Below the pieces are notes generated by a model. That model saw nothing but the letters and a program-made list of their open reading frames with translations, was not told the DNA's origin and did no database searches. Positions 1 through 6,390 of a DNA stretch of 6,840 nt are shown here, piece by piece; within the stretch, counting starts at the first letter, position 1; each line of letters begins with the position of its first letter. This DNA is from Proteiniphilum sp. UBA5267. Lineage in GTDB: Bacteria > Bacteroidota > Bacteroidia > Bacteroidales > Dysgonomonadaceae. The DNA lies in assembly GCA_002411515.1 (NCBI GenBank), contig DHTF01000030.1, positions 1-6,840 of the forward strand. The letters run 5' to 3'. A program made the position numbers and the translations under genes.

Positions 1-704
1 GGGGGAGCGACTTCAGAGATAAACTGTTTTACCATGTCTCTACCGATGAAGTATATGGCGCCCTGGGTTTCGCCGATGCGCCATTCACGGAGACAACCCG
101 CTACGATCCGCACAGCCCTTATTCGGCATCTAAGGCATCGTCTGATCACTTTGTACGGGCCTGTCATGATACCTACGGACTGCCCGTTGTTATTTCAAAC
201 TGTTCCAATAACTACGGACCCTATCAGTTTCCCGAGAAGTTGATTCCCCTCTTCATCAATAATATACGTCACGATAAGCCTTTGCCTGTCTATGGTAAGG
301 GGGAGAATATACGGGACTGGCTCTATGTAGAAGACCATGCCCGTGCTATCGATCTGATCTTTCACCGTGGCAGGGTCGGTGAAACATACAACATCGGCGG
401 CCTCAACGAATGGAAGAATATCGACCTGGTAAGAGTACTGATTCAAACTGTGGACAGATTGTTGGAAAGAGCAGTGGGCACATCGGATAAACTGATTACC
501 TACGTGACCGATCGTGCCGGACACGATCTGCGCTATGCCATCAATGCTTCAAAACTCAGCAATGAACTGGGATGGAAGCCTTCGCTGCAGTTTGAGGAGG
601 GCATCGAACGGACGGTACGCTGGTATCTCGATCATCAGGAGTGGCTCGACAGTGTCACCAGTGGCGACTACCAGCAGTACTATCAACAAATGTACGGTGC
701 ATGA
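1..704 (+). CDS. rfbB: dTDP-glucose 4,6-dehydratase, 5'-truncated by window edge
   Basis: Converts dTDP-glucose to dTDP-4-keto-6-deoxyglucose in the cytoplasm with bound NAD+; this is the second step of dTDP-L-rhamnose and related deoxysugar synthesis. The open frame reads from base 3, giving 233 residues; family members are about 350-380, so roughly the first third with the Rossmann GxxGxxG loop is missing. Visible are the short-chain dehydrogenase/epimerase active-site parts: HVSTDEVYG, whose Thr14-Asp15-Glu16 match the family's catalytic TDE, then PYSASK with Tyr40 and Lys44 as the YxxxK pair, then [14 protein letters not shown] and [14 protein letters not shown], both RmlB signatures. The C-terminal part has [15 protein letters not shown] at 240 could look like a start, but the conserved sequence continues upstream without a stop, so it is internal. 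The stop is TGA at 702-704, followed by a 73-nt gap. Family is certain; which sugar pathway it serves cannot be judged here. Confidence 0.96.
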   Translation, partial: GSDFRDKLFYHVSTDEVYGALGFADAPFTETTRYDPHSPYSASKASSDHFVRACHDTYGLPVVISNCSNNYGPYQFPEKLIPLFINNIRHDKPLPVYGKGENIRDWLYVEDHARAIDLIFHRGRVGETYNIGGLNEWKNIDLVRVLIQTVDRLLERAVGTSDKLITYVTDRAGHDLRYAINASKLSNELGWKPSLQFEEGIERTVRWYLDHQEWLDSVTSGDYQQYYQQMYGA

Positions 705-732
705 AAAGATGGGTCTTCTCAACATAATTGCC

Positions 733-740
733 TATCTTTG
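733..740 (+). promoter_or_regulatory. Candidate Bacteroidetes -7 promoter box for the HAD gene
   Basis: TATCTTTG fits the Bacteroidetes sigma-ABfr -7 consensus TAnnTTTG exactly and lies 37 nt before the ATG at 778, which would leave a leader of roughly 30 nt. I see no convincing TTTG -33 element at the expected distance, so the call rests on one box plus position. It would separate the HAD gene from rfbB transcription. Confidence 0.5.
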
Positions 741-777
741 TATCTCCAACCAGAAAGATTATCGAAAGTAAAAAACA

Positions 778-1200
778 ATGTTAATTGCAGTAGATTTCGA
801 TGGAACCATCGTCGAACATGAATATCCGGCCATTGGCAGGCCCATTCCCTTTGCTATTGAAACGCTCCTTCAGCTACAGAAAGACAATCACAAACTCATC
901 CTCTGGACTGTCCGGGAAGGTGACTTGCTACAGGAAGCCATAGATTATTGCGCCGAAAGAGGACTCTATTTCTATGCTGTAAATGCCAATCATCCGGGTG
1001 AAGAGAGAGAAAAGGCATCCCGTAAAGTTGGGGCCGATCTCTTTATAGACGACCGGAACCTGGGCGGTTTACCCGACTGGGGTGTGATCTACAATGCGGT
1101 GAATGCCACCATGAACAATGGAAAACCCCTGCAGATTATGGCAGGCTCTTCGGCCATGCCTGAGCCCAGAAAAAAAAGAGGGTTATTCGGCAGAAGATAA
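778..1200 (+). CDS. Small HAD-superfamily hydrolase (predicted phosphatase)
   Basis: A 140-residue soluble protein. It opens with VDFDGT, HAD motif I: Asp6 would be the nucleophile and Asp8 the acid/base. LILWTVREG puts Thr44 at motif II. Motifs III/IV are RKVGADLFIDDRN, with Lys79 or Lys83 as the phosphate-stabilising lysine and Asp91-Asp92 as magnesium ligands. All catalytic parts are therefore present, with almost no cap domain, as in small stand-alone HAD proteins common in Bacteroidetes. The last 15 residues are a basic tail (PRKKRGLFGRR) outside the fold. ATG at 778 follows an A-rich leader (AGTAAAAAACA) with no Shine-Dalgarno, usual for the phylum. It lies 73 nt after rfbB and 51 nt before glyA on the same strand. 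The substrate cannot be predicted; a sugar- or nucleotide-phosphate is conceivable but the neighbours do not decide it. Confidence 0.88.
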   Translation: MLIAVDFDGTIVEHEYPAIGRPIPFAIETLLQLQKDNHKLILWTVREGDLLQEAIDYCAERGLYFYAVNANHPGEEREKASRKVGADLFIDDRNLGGLPDWGVIYNAVNATMNNGKPLQIMAGSSAMPEPRKKRGLFGRR

Positions 1201-1214
1201 CACAAAAATGTTAC

Positions 1215-1222
1215 TACCTTTG
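1215..1222 (+). promoter_or_regulatory. Candidate -7 promoter box for glyA
   Basis: TACCTTTG matches TAnnTTTG and lies 29 nt before the glyA ATG. The predicted transcription start would fall near 1226-1230, at the front of a run of eight Ts (1229-1236), giving a leader of about 22-26 nt. No clear -33 TTTG is visible at 19-21 nt upstream; the sequence there is the end of the HAD gene. Confidence 0.5.
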
Positions 1223-1251
1223 CGGATATTTTTTTTGCAACATATGACGCT

Positions 1252-2532
1252 ATGACACAAGACAGAGAAATCTTTGCAATAATTCAAAAGGAGCAGGAAC
1301 GGCAGCTCAAAGGCATCGAGTTGATTGCCTCCGAAAACTTTGTGAGCGAACAGGTGATGCAGGCCATGGGCTCTGTCCTCACCAACAAGTATGCCGAAGG
1401 CTACCCTGGAAAAAGATATTACGGTGGATGTGAGGTGGTGGACTTGGGCGAACAGCTTGCCATTGACCGGTTAAAGGAAATCTTTGGCGCCGAATGGGCC
1501 AATGTGCAGCCACACTCCGGTGCACAGGCAAACGCTGCTGTCTTCTTGGCCTGTCTGAAGGCAGGGGATAAATTCCTTGGATTGAATTTGTCTCACGGCG
1601 GCCATCTCTCACACGGTTCACCTGTCAACTTTTCCGGTCTGATGTTTGAACCGGTCGCATACAATGTGCGTGAAGAGGATCAACGAGTGGATTACGATCA
1701 GCTTGAATCACTGGCACGCTCTGAGAAGCCCAAACTTATTATTGCCGGGGCTTCAGCCTATTCACGTGAATGGGATTATGCCCGCATCCGTAAAATAGCC
1801 GATGAGATCGGTGCCATCTTCATGGTGGATATGGCGCACCCTGCCGGACTGATAGCTGCCGGGCTGCTTGAAAATCCGCTTAAACATGCACACATCGTGA
1901 CCTCTACTACCCACAAGACACTGCGCGGTCCCCGCGGAGGTGTGATCCTGATGGGGAAGGATTTTGAGAACCCCTGGGGACTCACCACTCCCAAGGGAGA
2001 GGTAAAGATGATGTCGGCACTGCTGGATTCAGCTGTTTTTCCTGGCATGCAAGGCGGTCCCCTGGAGCATGTGATTGCCGCAAAAGCAGTTTCTTTTTAC
2101 GAGGCACTACAACCGGAATATAAAACCTATCAGACACAGGTGAAAAAGAATGCGGCCGTGATGGCCCAGGCTTTTGCCGACAAGGGTTACAATGTCGTCT
2201 CGGGAGGTACCGACAACCACATTGTGCTGGTCGACCTGCGCACCAAGTTCCCGGATCTGACCGGTAAGGTTGCGGAGAAGGTCCTTGTGGAGGCCGATAT
2301 CACCACCAACAAGAACATGGTACCTTTCGACAGCCGATCGCCCTTCCAGACATCGGGTCTCCGTTTCGGCACACCTGCCATCACCACCCGTGGAGCTAAA
2401 GAAGAACTGATGGGAGAGATTGTGGAGTTAATCGACACCGTACTCTCTCGCGTGGATGATCCGAAGACCATCGCATCGGTGCGTGAAAAAGTGAACGCGA
2501 CCATGAAGCAATATCCGCTTTTTGCCTGGTAG
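1252..2532 (+). CDS. glyA: Serine hydroxymethyltransferase
   Basis: PLP enzyme that interconverts serine plus tetrahydrofolate with glycine plus 5,10-methylenetetrahydrofolate, the main source of one-carbon units; a cytoplasmic homodimer. The 426 residues are complete (E. coli GlyA is 417). Motifs in order: [12 protein letters not shown] near residue 21, [47 protein letters not shown] with Asp193 pairing with the PLP ring nitrogen, and [13 protein letters not shown] with Lys222 forming the internal aldimine. [15 protein letters not shown] places Arg371 at the substrate-carboxylate position. Relative to E. coli there is about 13 residues of extra sequence after GPRGG (around [15 protein letters not shown]), a feature I remember from Bacteroidetes GlyA. 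The ATG at 1252 is preferred because MTQDREIF leads straight into the conserved N-terminus; the ATG at 1243 is out of frame and stops at once. A terminator follows 23 nt after the stop, so glyA ends its transcript. Confidence 0.98.
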   Translation: MTQDREIFAIIQKEQERQLKGIELIASENFVSEQVMQAMGSVLTNKYAEGYPGKRYYGGCEVVDLGEQLAIDRLKEIFGAEWANVQPHSGAQANAAVFLACLKAGDKFLGLNLSHGGHLSHGSPVNFSGLMFEPVAYNVREEDQRVDYDQLESLARSEKPKLIIAGASAYSREWDYARIRKIADEIGAIFMVDMAHPAGLIAAGLLENPLKHAHIVTSTTHKTLRGPRGGVILMGKDFENPWGLTTPKGEVKMMSALLDSAVFPGMQGGPLEHVIAAKAVSFYEALQPEYKTYQTQVKKNAAVMAQAFADKGYNVVSGGTDNHIVLVDLRTKFPDLTGKVAEKVLVEADITTNKNMVPFDSRSPFQTSGLRFGTPAITTRGAKEELMGEIVELIDTVLSRVDDPKTIASVREKVNATMKQYPLFAW

Positions 2533-2555
2533 GATACCGAATAACAGATAAACTG

Positions 2556-2594
2556 AAGAGACTGTCTCAAAAAAAAATGAGACAGTCTCTTTTT
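2556..2594 (+). terminator. Intrinsic terminator of glyA
   Basis: A perfect 14-bp stem: the left arm 2556-2569 (core AGAGACTGTCTCA) pairs with the right arm 2578-2591 (core TGAGACAGTCTCT). The loop is eight As (2570-2577), and the right arm runs into TTTTT at 2590-2594. This is a textbook rho-independent terminator in the glyA direction. In the opposite direction the U-tract is weak (CTTC), so it is probably one-way. Confidence 0.92.
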
Positions 2595-2600
2595 GCTACT

Positions 2601-2644
2601 ATGTTCCTACCTAGTCCCTACTTAGTCCCTACTTAGTCCCTACC
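2601..2644. repeat. 11-nt tandem repeat array A (TAGTCCCTACT x3 plus one degenerate copy)
   Basis: Units start at 2612, 2623 and 2634; the first two are identical (TAGTCCCTACT) and the third differs only in its last base. The 11 nt before them (2601-2611, ATGTTCCTACC) keep 7 of 11 positions and look like a decayed fourth copy. Not coding: 11 is not a multiple of three and no gene-like frame crosses it. It begins just beyond the glyA terminator. Confidence 0.9.
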
Positions 2645-2652
2645 TTGTTCGG

Positions 2653-2685
2653 TATCCCTCCCTTATCCCTCCCTTATCCCTCCGT
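2653..2685. repeat. 11-nt tandem repeat array B (TATCCCTCCCT x3)
   Basis: Units start at 2653, 2664 and 2675; two are identical and the third has one change (CCGT for CCCT). Eight bases (TTGTTCGG) separate it from array A. Aligned on the central CCC, its unit (CCCTTATCCCT) resembles that of array A (ACTTAGTCCCT), so the two may be diverged relatives. The minus strand of this array is G-rich. Confidence 0.9.
2656..2680 (-). other. Predicted G-quadruplex motif within array B
   Basis: The minus strand has five GGG tracts (2680-2678, 2673-2671, 2669-2667, 2662-2660, 2658-2656) separated by loops of 4, 1, 4 and 1 nt. That satisfies the common rule of four G3 tracts with 1-7 nt loops. The plus strand is the matching C-rich i-motif strand. 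Folding is predicted from pattern only. Confidence 0.6.
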
Positions 2686-2708
2686 ATATGTATAAGGATA
2701 TAGCGACC

Positions 2709-2741
2709 CAATACCCGTGCATTACCCTTCCATTACCCGTA
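2709..2741. repeat. 11-nt periodic array C (CATTACCCGTA-like, 3 imperfect units)
   Basis: Units CAATACCCGTG, CATTACCCTTC and CATTACCCGTA start at 2709, 2720 and 2731. They share the frame xATTACCC and are exactly 11 nt apart, but are less alike than the units of arrays A and B. A 23-nt A/T-rich spacer (2686-2708) divides them from array B. From 2742 to the recG promoter I see no further repeat units. Confidence 0.75.
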
Positions 2742-2818
2742 CAGGACGTTGTTTCTTCCAAAACTTACGCCCATCGATGGAAAATGTGCAAACGAAAAGA
2801 GGCCATCGCAACAATTAT

Positions 2819-2850
2819 TTTGAGACAGCTTCATTTTTTATTTACATTTG
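2819..2850 (+). promoter_or_regulatory. recG promoter (-33 TTTG, -7 TACATTTG)
   Basis: TTTG at 2819-2822 and TACATTTG at 2843-2850 are separated by 20 nt, matching both elements of the Bacteroidetes TTTG / TAnnTTTG promoter and their spacing. The start of transcription would fall near 2855-2858, leaving a leader of about 15 nt before the recG ATG. This is the best-formed promoter in the window and lies downstream of all three 11-nt arrays. Confidence 0.8.
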
Positions 2851-2870
2851 CATGAAACTCTTGACAAGTA

Positions 2871-4964
2871 ATGCATATTCTTCAGACCGAAATAAAATAT
2901 ATTCCCGGTGTGGGGCCCAAGAAAGCCGAGATCCTGCAGAAGGAACTCGATGTCTTTACGCTGGGTGACCTGCTTCGGTGGTACCCTTATCGTTATATCG
3001 ACCGGACGCGGATGTACTATGTGCATGAGATTGATCAGTCGCAGGCCTACATCCAGCTGAAGGGAAAGATCACTGTGTTTGAGACTTTTGGAGAAGGAAG
3101 GAAAAGAAGACTGGTGGCTCATTTTACCGATGGTACTGGCTTTGTCGACTTGGTCTGGTTTCAGGGTGTTCGCTTTATCGAAAGCAAGTATAAGCTCAAC
3201 CAGGAATACATCGTTTTTGGGAAACCCAATCTCTTCAACGGCAAGTGGAATATTCCGCATCCCGAGATCGATCCTTATATGGACGAGTCGGACCGCCCCG
3301 AAGGGTTGATGGCGATGTACAACACCACCGAGAAGATGAAGAATCACTTCCTCAACTCAAAGGCGATGCAGAAGATCATCGAAAATGCATTCGGACTGAT
3401 CAAGGAACCACTGCCGGAGTCACTTTCTCCTGATGTGGTGAAGCTGGCTAAGTTGATGCCTTTTCACGAGGCGGTGGAAAATATTCATTTTCCCAAGTCG
3501 CCGTTGCTACTGCGCGATGCCGAATTCCGACTTAAATTTGAAGAACTATTCTATATTCAGTTGAGCATTGTGCGTTATGCTTCCGATCGGAAATCAAAGC
3601 TAAAGGGGATCCTCTTCCCACAGGTTGGAGATTATCTCAATTCATTCTACAAGAAGAAGCTGCCCTTTCCATTGACAAACGCTCAAAAAAGGGTTATCAG
3701 AGAGATCCGCAAAGATACTGCTTCGGGGAAGCAGATGAACCGCCTGTTGCAGGGCGATGTGGGGAGCGGAAAGACCATGGTGGCAATCATGTGCATGCTG
3801 ATTGCCCTCGACAACGGTTTTCAATCCTGCCTGATGGCTCCTACAGAGATCTTGGCGGCACAGCATTACGAGACCTTCACCCAAATGCTCTCTGGAATGG
3901 GGGTGGGGGTGGCATTGCTGACTGGCTCCACGAAGAAGAAAGAACGGGAAGAGATTCATGCCGGTCTCCTTTCGGGGAAAGTGAATATCCTCATCGGCAC
4001 ACACGCCTTGATTGAAGATGTGGTACAGTTTCGCAACCTCGGTTTTGTGGTGATCGATGAGCAGCATCGCTTTGGGGTGGTGCAGCGCGCCAGATTATGG
4101 GAGAAAAGCAAACAGCCTCCCCATATGCTGGTGATGACCGCCACGCCCATCCCCCGTACGTTGGCCATGACAGTCTATGGAGACCTGGATGTCTCTGTGA
4201 TCGATGAGCTTCCCCCCGGGCGCAAGCCGGTGCAGACACTGCACCGTTATGACAAGAAACGGGGTCCTCTTTATCAGTTTATCCGCGATCAGATTGGTGC
4301 CGGGAGACAGGTCTACATGGTCTACCCGCTGATAGAGGAGAGCGAGACACTCGATCTGAAGAATCTGGAAGAGGGTTATGAGCATGTCAAAGCGGCTTTT
4401 CCTGAGTTTACTGTCTGCAAGATGCACGGACGGATGAAGCCAGTCGAGAAAGAGGAGGTGATGCGGCAGTTTGTTTCAGGCGAGGCGCAGATCATGGTTT
4501 CTACTACTGTGATCGAGGTGGGGGTGAACGTACCCAATGCCAGCGTAATGGTGATTGAGAGTGCCCAGCGTTTTGGCCTCTCCCAGCTACACCAGCTGCG
4601 GGGCAGGGTGGGGAGAGGAGCCGATCAGTCTTACTGTATACTGATTACACCCTACGAACTCTCTGCAGATACCCGCAAACGGATAGAGATCATGACTGAA
4701 AGTAACGATGGCTTCGTGATTGCCGAAGCCGATCTGAAGCTACGTGGCCCGGGCGATCTGGAGGGCACGCAGCAGAGCGGCATCCCTTTTAACTTACGTA
4801 TTGCCGACCTGGTGCGCGACAATGCCATCCTCTACCGTGCACGCGAGATCGCGGAGCAACTCATTGAAAAAGATCCAGCGCTGGAGCTGCCGGAGCACTT
4901 GGTCTTGAAGCAGCAGCTCAGCCGCCTCGGCGGGAATCGATACGACTGGAGCCGGATCGGGTAA
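2871..4964 (+). CDS. recG: ATP-dependent DNA helicase RecG
   Basis: Double-strand DNA translocase that regresses stalled replication forks and processes branched recombination intermediates; cytoplasmic. The 697 residues are full length (E. coli 693). The N-terminus has IKYIPGVGPKKAEIL (a helix-hairpin-helix-like start), then the OB-fold wedge domain at about 60-145, which contacts branched DNA. The helicase core shows Walker A GDVGSGKT (295-302, Lys301), motif II DEQH (396-399, the RecG/Mfd form of DEAH), motif III TATP (423-426), and motif VI QLRGRVGRG (575-583), followed by a RecG-type C-terminus with LRGPGDLEGTQQSG. ATG 2871 is chosen because its N-terminus aligns with other Bacteroidetes RecG; the ATG at 2852 is in another frame. 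It stands alone with its own promoter and faces the CE15 gene 59 nt beyond its stop, with no clear terminator between. Confidence 0.97.
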   Translation: MHILQTEIKYIPGVGPKKAEILQKELDVFTLGDLLRWYPYRYIDRTRMYYVHEIDQSQAYIQLKGKITVFETFGEGRKRRLVAHFTDGTGFVDLVWFQGVRFIESKYKLNQEYIVFGKPNLFNGKWNIPHPEIDPYMDESDRPEGLMAMYNTTEKMKNHFLNSKAMQKIIENAFGLIKEPLPESLSPDVVKLAKLMPFHEAVENIHFPKSPLLLRDAEFRLKFEELFYIQLSIVRYASDRKSKLKGILFPQVGDYLNSFYKKKLPFPLTNAQKRVIREIRKDTASGKQMNRLLQGDVGSGKTMVAIMCMLIALDNGFQSCLMAPTEILAAQHYETFTQMLSGMGVGVALLTGSTKKKEREEIHAGLLSGKVNILIGTHALIEDVVQFRNLGFVVIDEQHRFGVVQRARLWEKSKQPPHMLVMTATPIPRTLAMTVYGDLDVSVIDELPPGRKPVQTLHRYDKKRGPLYQFIRDQIGAGRQVYMVYPLIEESETLDLKNLEEGYEHVKAAFPEFTVCKMHGRMKPVEKEEVMRQFVSGEAQIMVSTTVIEVGVNVPNASVMVIESAQRFGLSQLHQLRGRVGRGADQSYCILITPYELSADTRKRIEIMTESNDGFVIAEADLKLRGPGDLEGTQQSGIPFNLRIADLVRDNAILYRAREIAEQLIEKDPALELPEHLVLKQQLSRLGGNRYDWSRIG

Positions 4965-5023
4965 TTTTGTTCTTACTTTATAGGTGTTTGGCTATCAAGT
5001 AAATAACGCTTCTGGAGAAGAGA

Positions 5024-6280
5024 TTATTCGTTGAAGTGTTTATCGGCGAAATCCAGAAAACACTCCCAATCATAATCTGTTACGTCGTGTTTCCCTTCTC
5101 GTATATGATACCCGATATCTTCCATGATGGGTGCATGAAGTTCCGGCATTTCATCTGTCCCAATAGTTGATAAACCGTATAACCGGTAAACCGGGCCGGC
5201 GTGGTAGGCTGATAAAAATTCACCTCTCGGATCAGCCCACTGATCATCTTTTGCACTGGCCACGTAAACCTTGCGGGGTGCGATGAGCGCAAGCAGCTGA
5301 TGCTGGTCCACTGGCAGTAATTCTTCCTGATTATTGTAATGACGGAAATTTTCACAGAACCAGTGTGGAAATGCATTGTTGATGATTTCTGCGGTCTCTC
5401 CGAATTTTCTTCTGAAAAGTGCAGCGCCCCCACAACCGGAGTCATTGGATATGACAATACGGAATCGAGGGTCCTGTGCACCGGCCCAAAGCGCTGCCTT
5501 TCCCTGGCGAGAATGTCCCATGATTGCTATTTTGTTAGTGTCTATCTTTTCCTCTGTTTCCAGGAAGTCAACAATCCGGCTTGAACCCCAGGCCCATGCA
5601 CCGATAGCCTGCCATTCTGCCGGATCTGTTTTTTGAGAATTATATCCGGAAAAAAGGGAAATCACACTGTGATCTTTCAATTCCGGCTTATCGGGAAAGA
5701 TATCATGATAACACATGGTGGCAATAGCATATCCCCGGTCGATGATCAAATCGTAGCTCCACCGGCTCGTCTGATTCCCTCTTTCCCAATCGGGGTTACC
5801 TGGTTCTTTCACCAGACTGAAGGCAGGAGAATAAAGAACGGTTGTGTCGGTGGTTGTGCTGTGGTTTCCCTTGAAATTGTATCCCACAAACACTGGAACT
5901 TTCCCTTTTGGTTTGTTCGGTATATAGATCAACAGAAAAGCTTCGATTTCTTTATTTCCATTCGAAAAAGTAAATTTCACCTGTTTGCTGGTCGCCTTAC
6001 CGCCCATAGCCTCTCTGTTCTCTGTCATGATCTCGTAGGAGACATCTATATTTTCAGCGGGAGTGTGACCATACATTTGGGAGGCAAACAGTTCCATCAG
6101 CTCCGGTCTTCTCTGTTTTTCCCACTGCTCCACAGTCGTGACCTTCTCTCCATTCTGGCATTTCAACACTTCCGGAAGAACATAGGCTGGTACTTTCGAT
6201 TCATCGTAATTCGCCTTCTGTTGGGTAAACGCCAGCGAAGCAAAGAGCCATAAAATCAATAATCCGAAATACTTTTTCAT
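5024..6280 (-). CDS. Secreted CE15-type glucuronoyl esterase (alpha/beta hydrolase)
   Basis: CE15 enzymes cleave esters of (4-O-methyl-)glucuronic acid, classically the lignin-glucuronoxylan link. The chosen start, at 6280-6278, gives 418 residues; an ATG seven codons upstream (6301) is also open but lies before the -7 box. The N-terminus MKKYFGLLILWLFASLAFTQQK is a Sec signal peptide, probably cut after SLA; no lipobox Cys, so likely periplasmic or secreted. Catalytic motifs (numbering from the chosen start): GHSRQGKAALWAGA with nucleophile Ser257, SNDSGCGG with Asp281, LPVDQHQLLALIAPRKV, KDDQWADP with Asp345/Asp346, and EGKHDVTDYDW with His398. The Ser-His distance of 141 equals that I recall for OtCE15A. 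Databases often label such proteins acetylxylan esterase. The exact glycan is unproven. GH92 lies 110 nt upstream on the same strand, suggesting joint expression in a glycan-degradation cluster. Confidence 0.85.
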   Translation of the reverse strand: MKKYFGLLILWLFASLAFTQQKANYDESKVPAYVLPEVLKCQNGEKVTTVEQWEKQRRPELMELFASQMYGHTPAENIDVSYEIMTENREAMGGKATSKQVKFTFSNGNKEIEAFLLIYIPNKPKGKVPVFVGYNFKGNHSTTTDTTVLYSPAFSLVKEPGNPDWERGNQTSRWSYDLIIDRGYAIATMCYHDIFPDKPELKDHSVISLFSGYNSQKTDPAEWQAIGAWAWGSSRIVDFLETEEKIDTNKIAIMGHSRQGKAALWAGAQDPRFRIVISNDSGCGGAALFRRKFGETAEIINNAFPHWFCENFRHYNNQEELLPVDQHQLLALIAPRKVYVASAKDDQWADPRGEFLSAYHAGPVYRLYGLSTIGTDEMPELHAPIMEDIGYHIREGKHDVTDYDWECFLDFADKHFNE

Positions 6281-6285
6281 ATTTG

Positions 6286-6293
6286 CAAAGGTA
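6286..6293 (-). promoter_or_regulatory. Candidate -7 promoter box directly before the CE15 start
   Basis: On the minus strand TACCTTTG lies five bases before the ATG of the CE15 gene (TACCTTTG-CAAAT-ATG). It fits TAnnTTTG. A possible -33 TTG (6313-6311) sits 17 nt further upstream, shorter than the usual spacing. If used, the transcript would begin at or within a few bases of the ATG, so the mRNA would have almost no leader. It also argues against the upstream in-frame ATG at 6301. Confidence 0.45.
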
Positions 6294-6390
6294 AGACACA
6301 AGGAATTTTACAACAGATAAAAATGGTAATTCTGCTCACTTCAGGTGAAAGGAAGTTACAGCCTGATGTCAACTGTTGCAAATATAGTAA

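Noticed and set aside
195..524. Minus-strand open frame of 109 codons
   Set aside because: Antisense to rfbB within its conserved region; a by-product of codon composition.
2601..2741. CRISPR array
   Set aside because: Units are 11 nt and directly abutting, with no unique spacers of 30 nt or so, and no cas genes are in the window.
2771..2780. Palindrome CCATCGATGG as an operator for recG
   Set aside because: A perfect 10-bp palindrome, but single, about 40 nt before the -33 box and without a second copy; chance cannot be excluded.
2717..2968. Open reading frame of 83 codons overlapping array C and the recG start
   Set aside because: It runs through repeat sequence, the recG promoter and the recG N-terminus in another frame; the peptide resembles nothing I know.
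5009..5020. Hairpin CTTC-TGGA-GAAG as a terminator between recG and CE15
   Set aside because: Only a 4-bp stem and no T-run on either strand; no intrinsic terminator can be supported in this 59-nt convergent gap.
5633..6253. Plus-strand open frame of 206 codons
   Set aside because: It is antisense to the CE15 gene, whose motifs are unmistakable on the other strand; the plus-strand peptide has no family features.
6379..6386. TATATTTG on the minus strand as the main CE15 promoter
   Set aside because: It matches the -7 consensus, but the nearest upstream TTG is about 25 nt away and the box lies only a few bases after the GH92 stop; kept only as an alternative to the box at 6286-6293.
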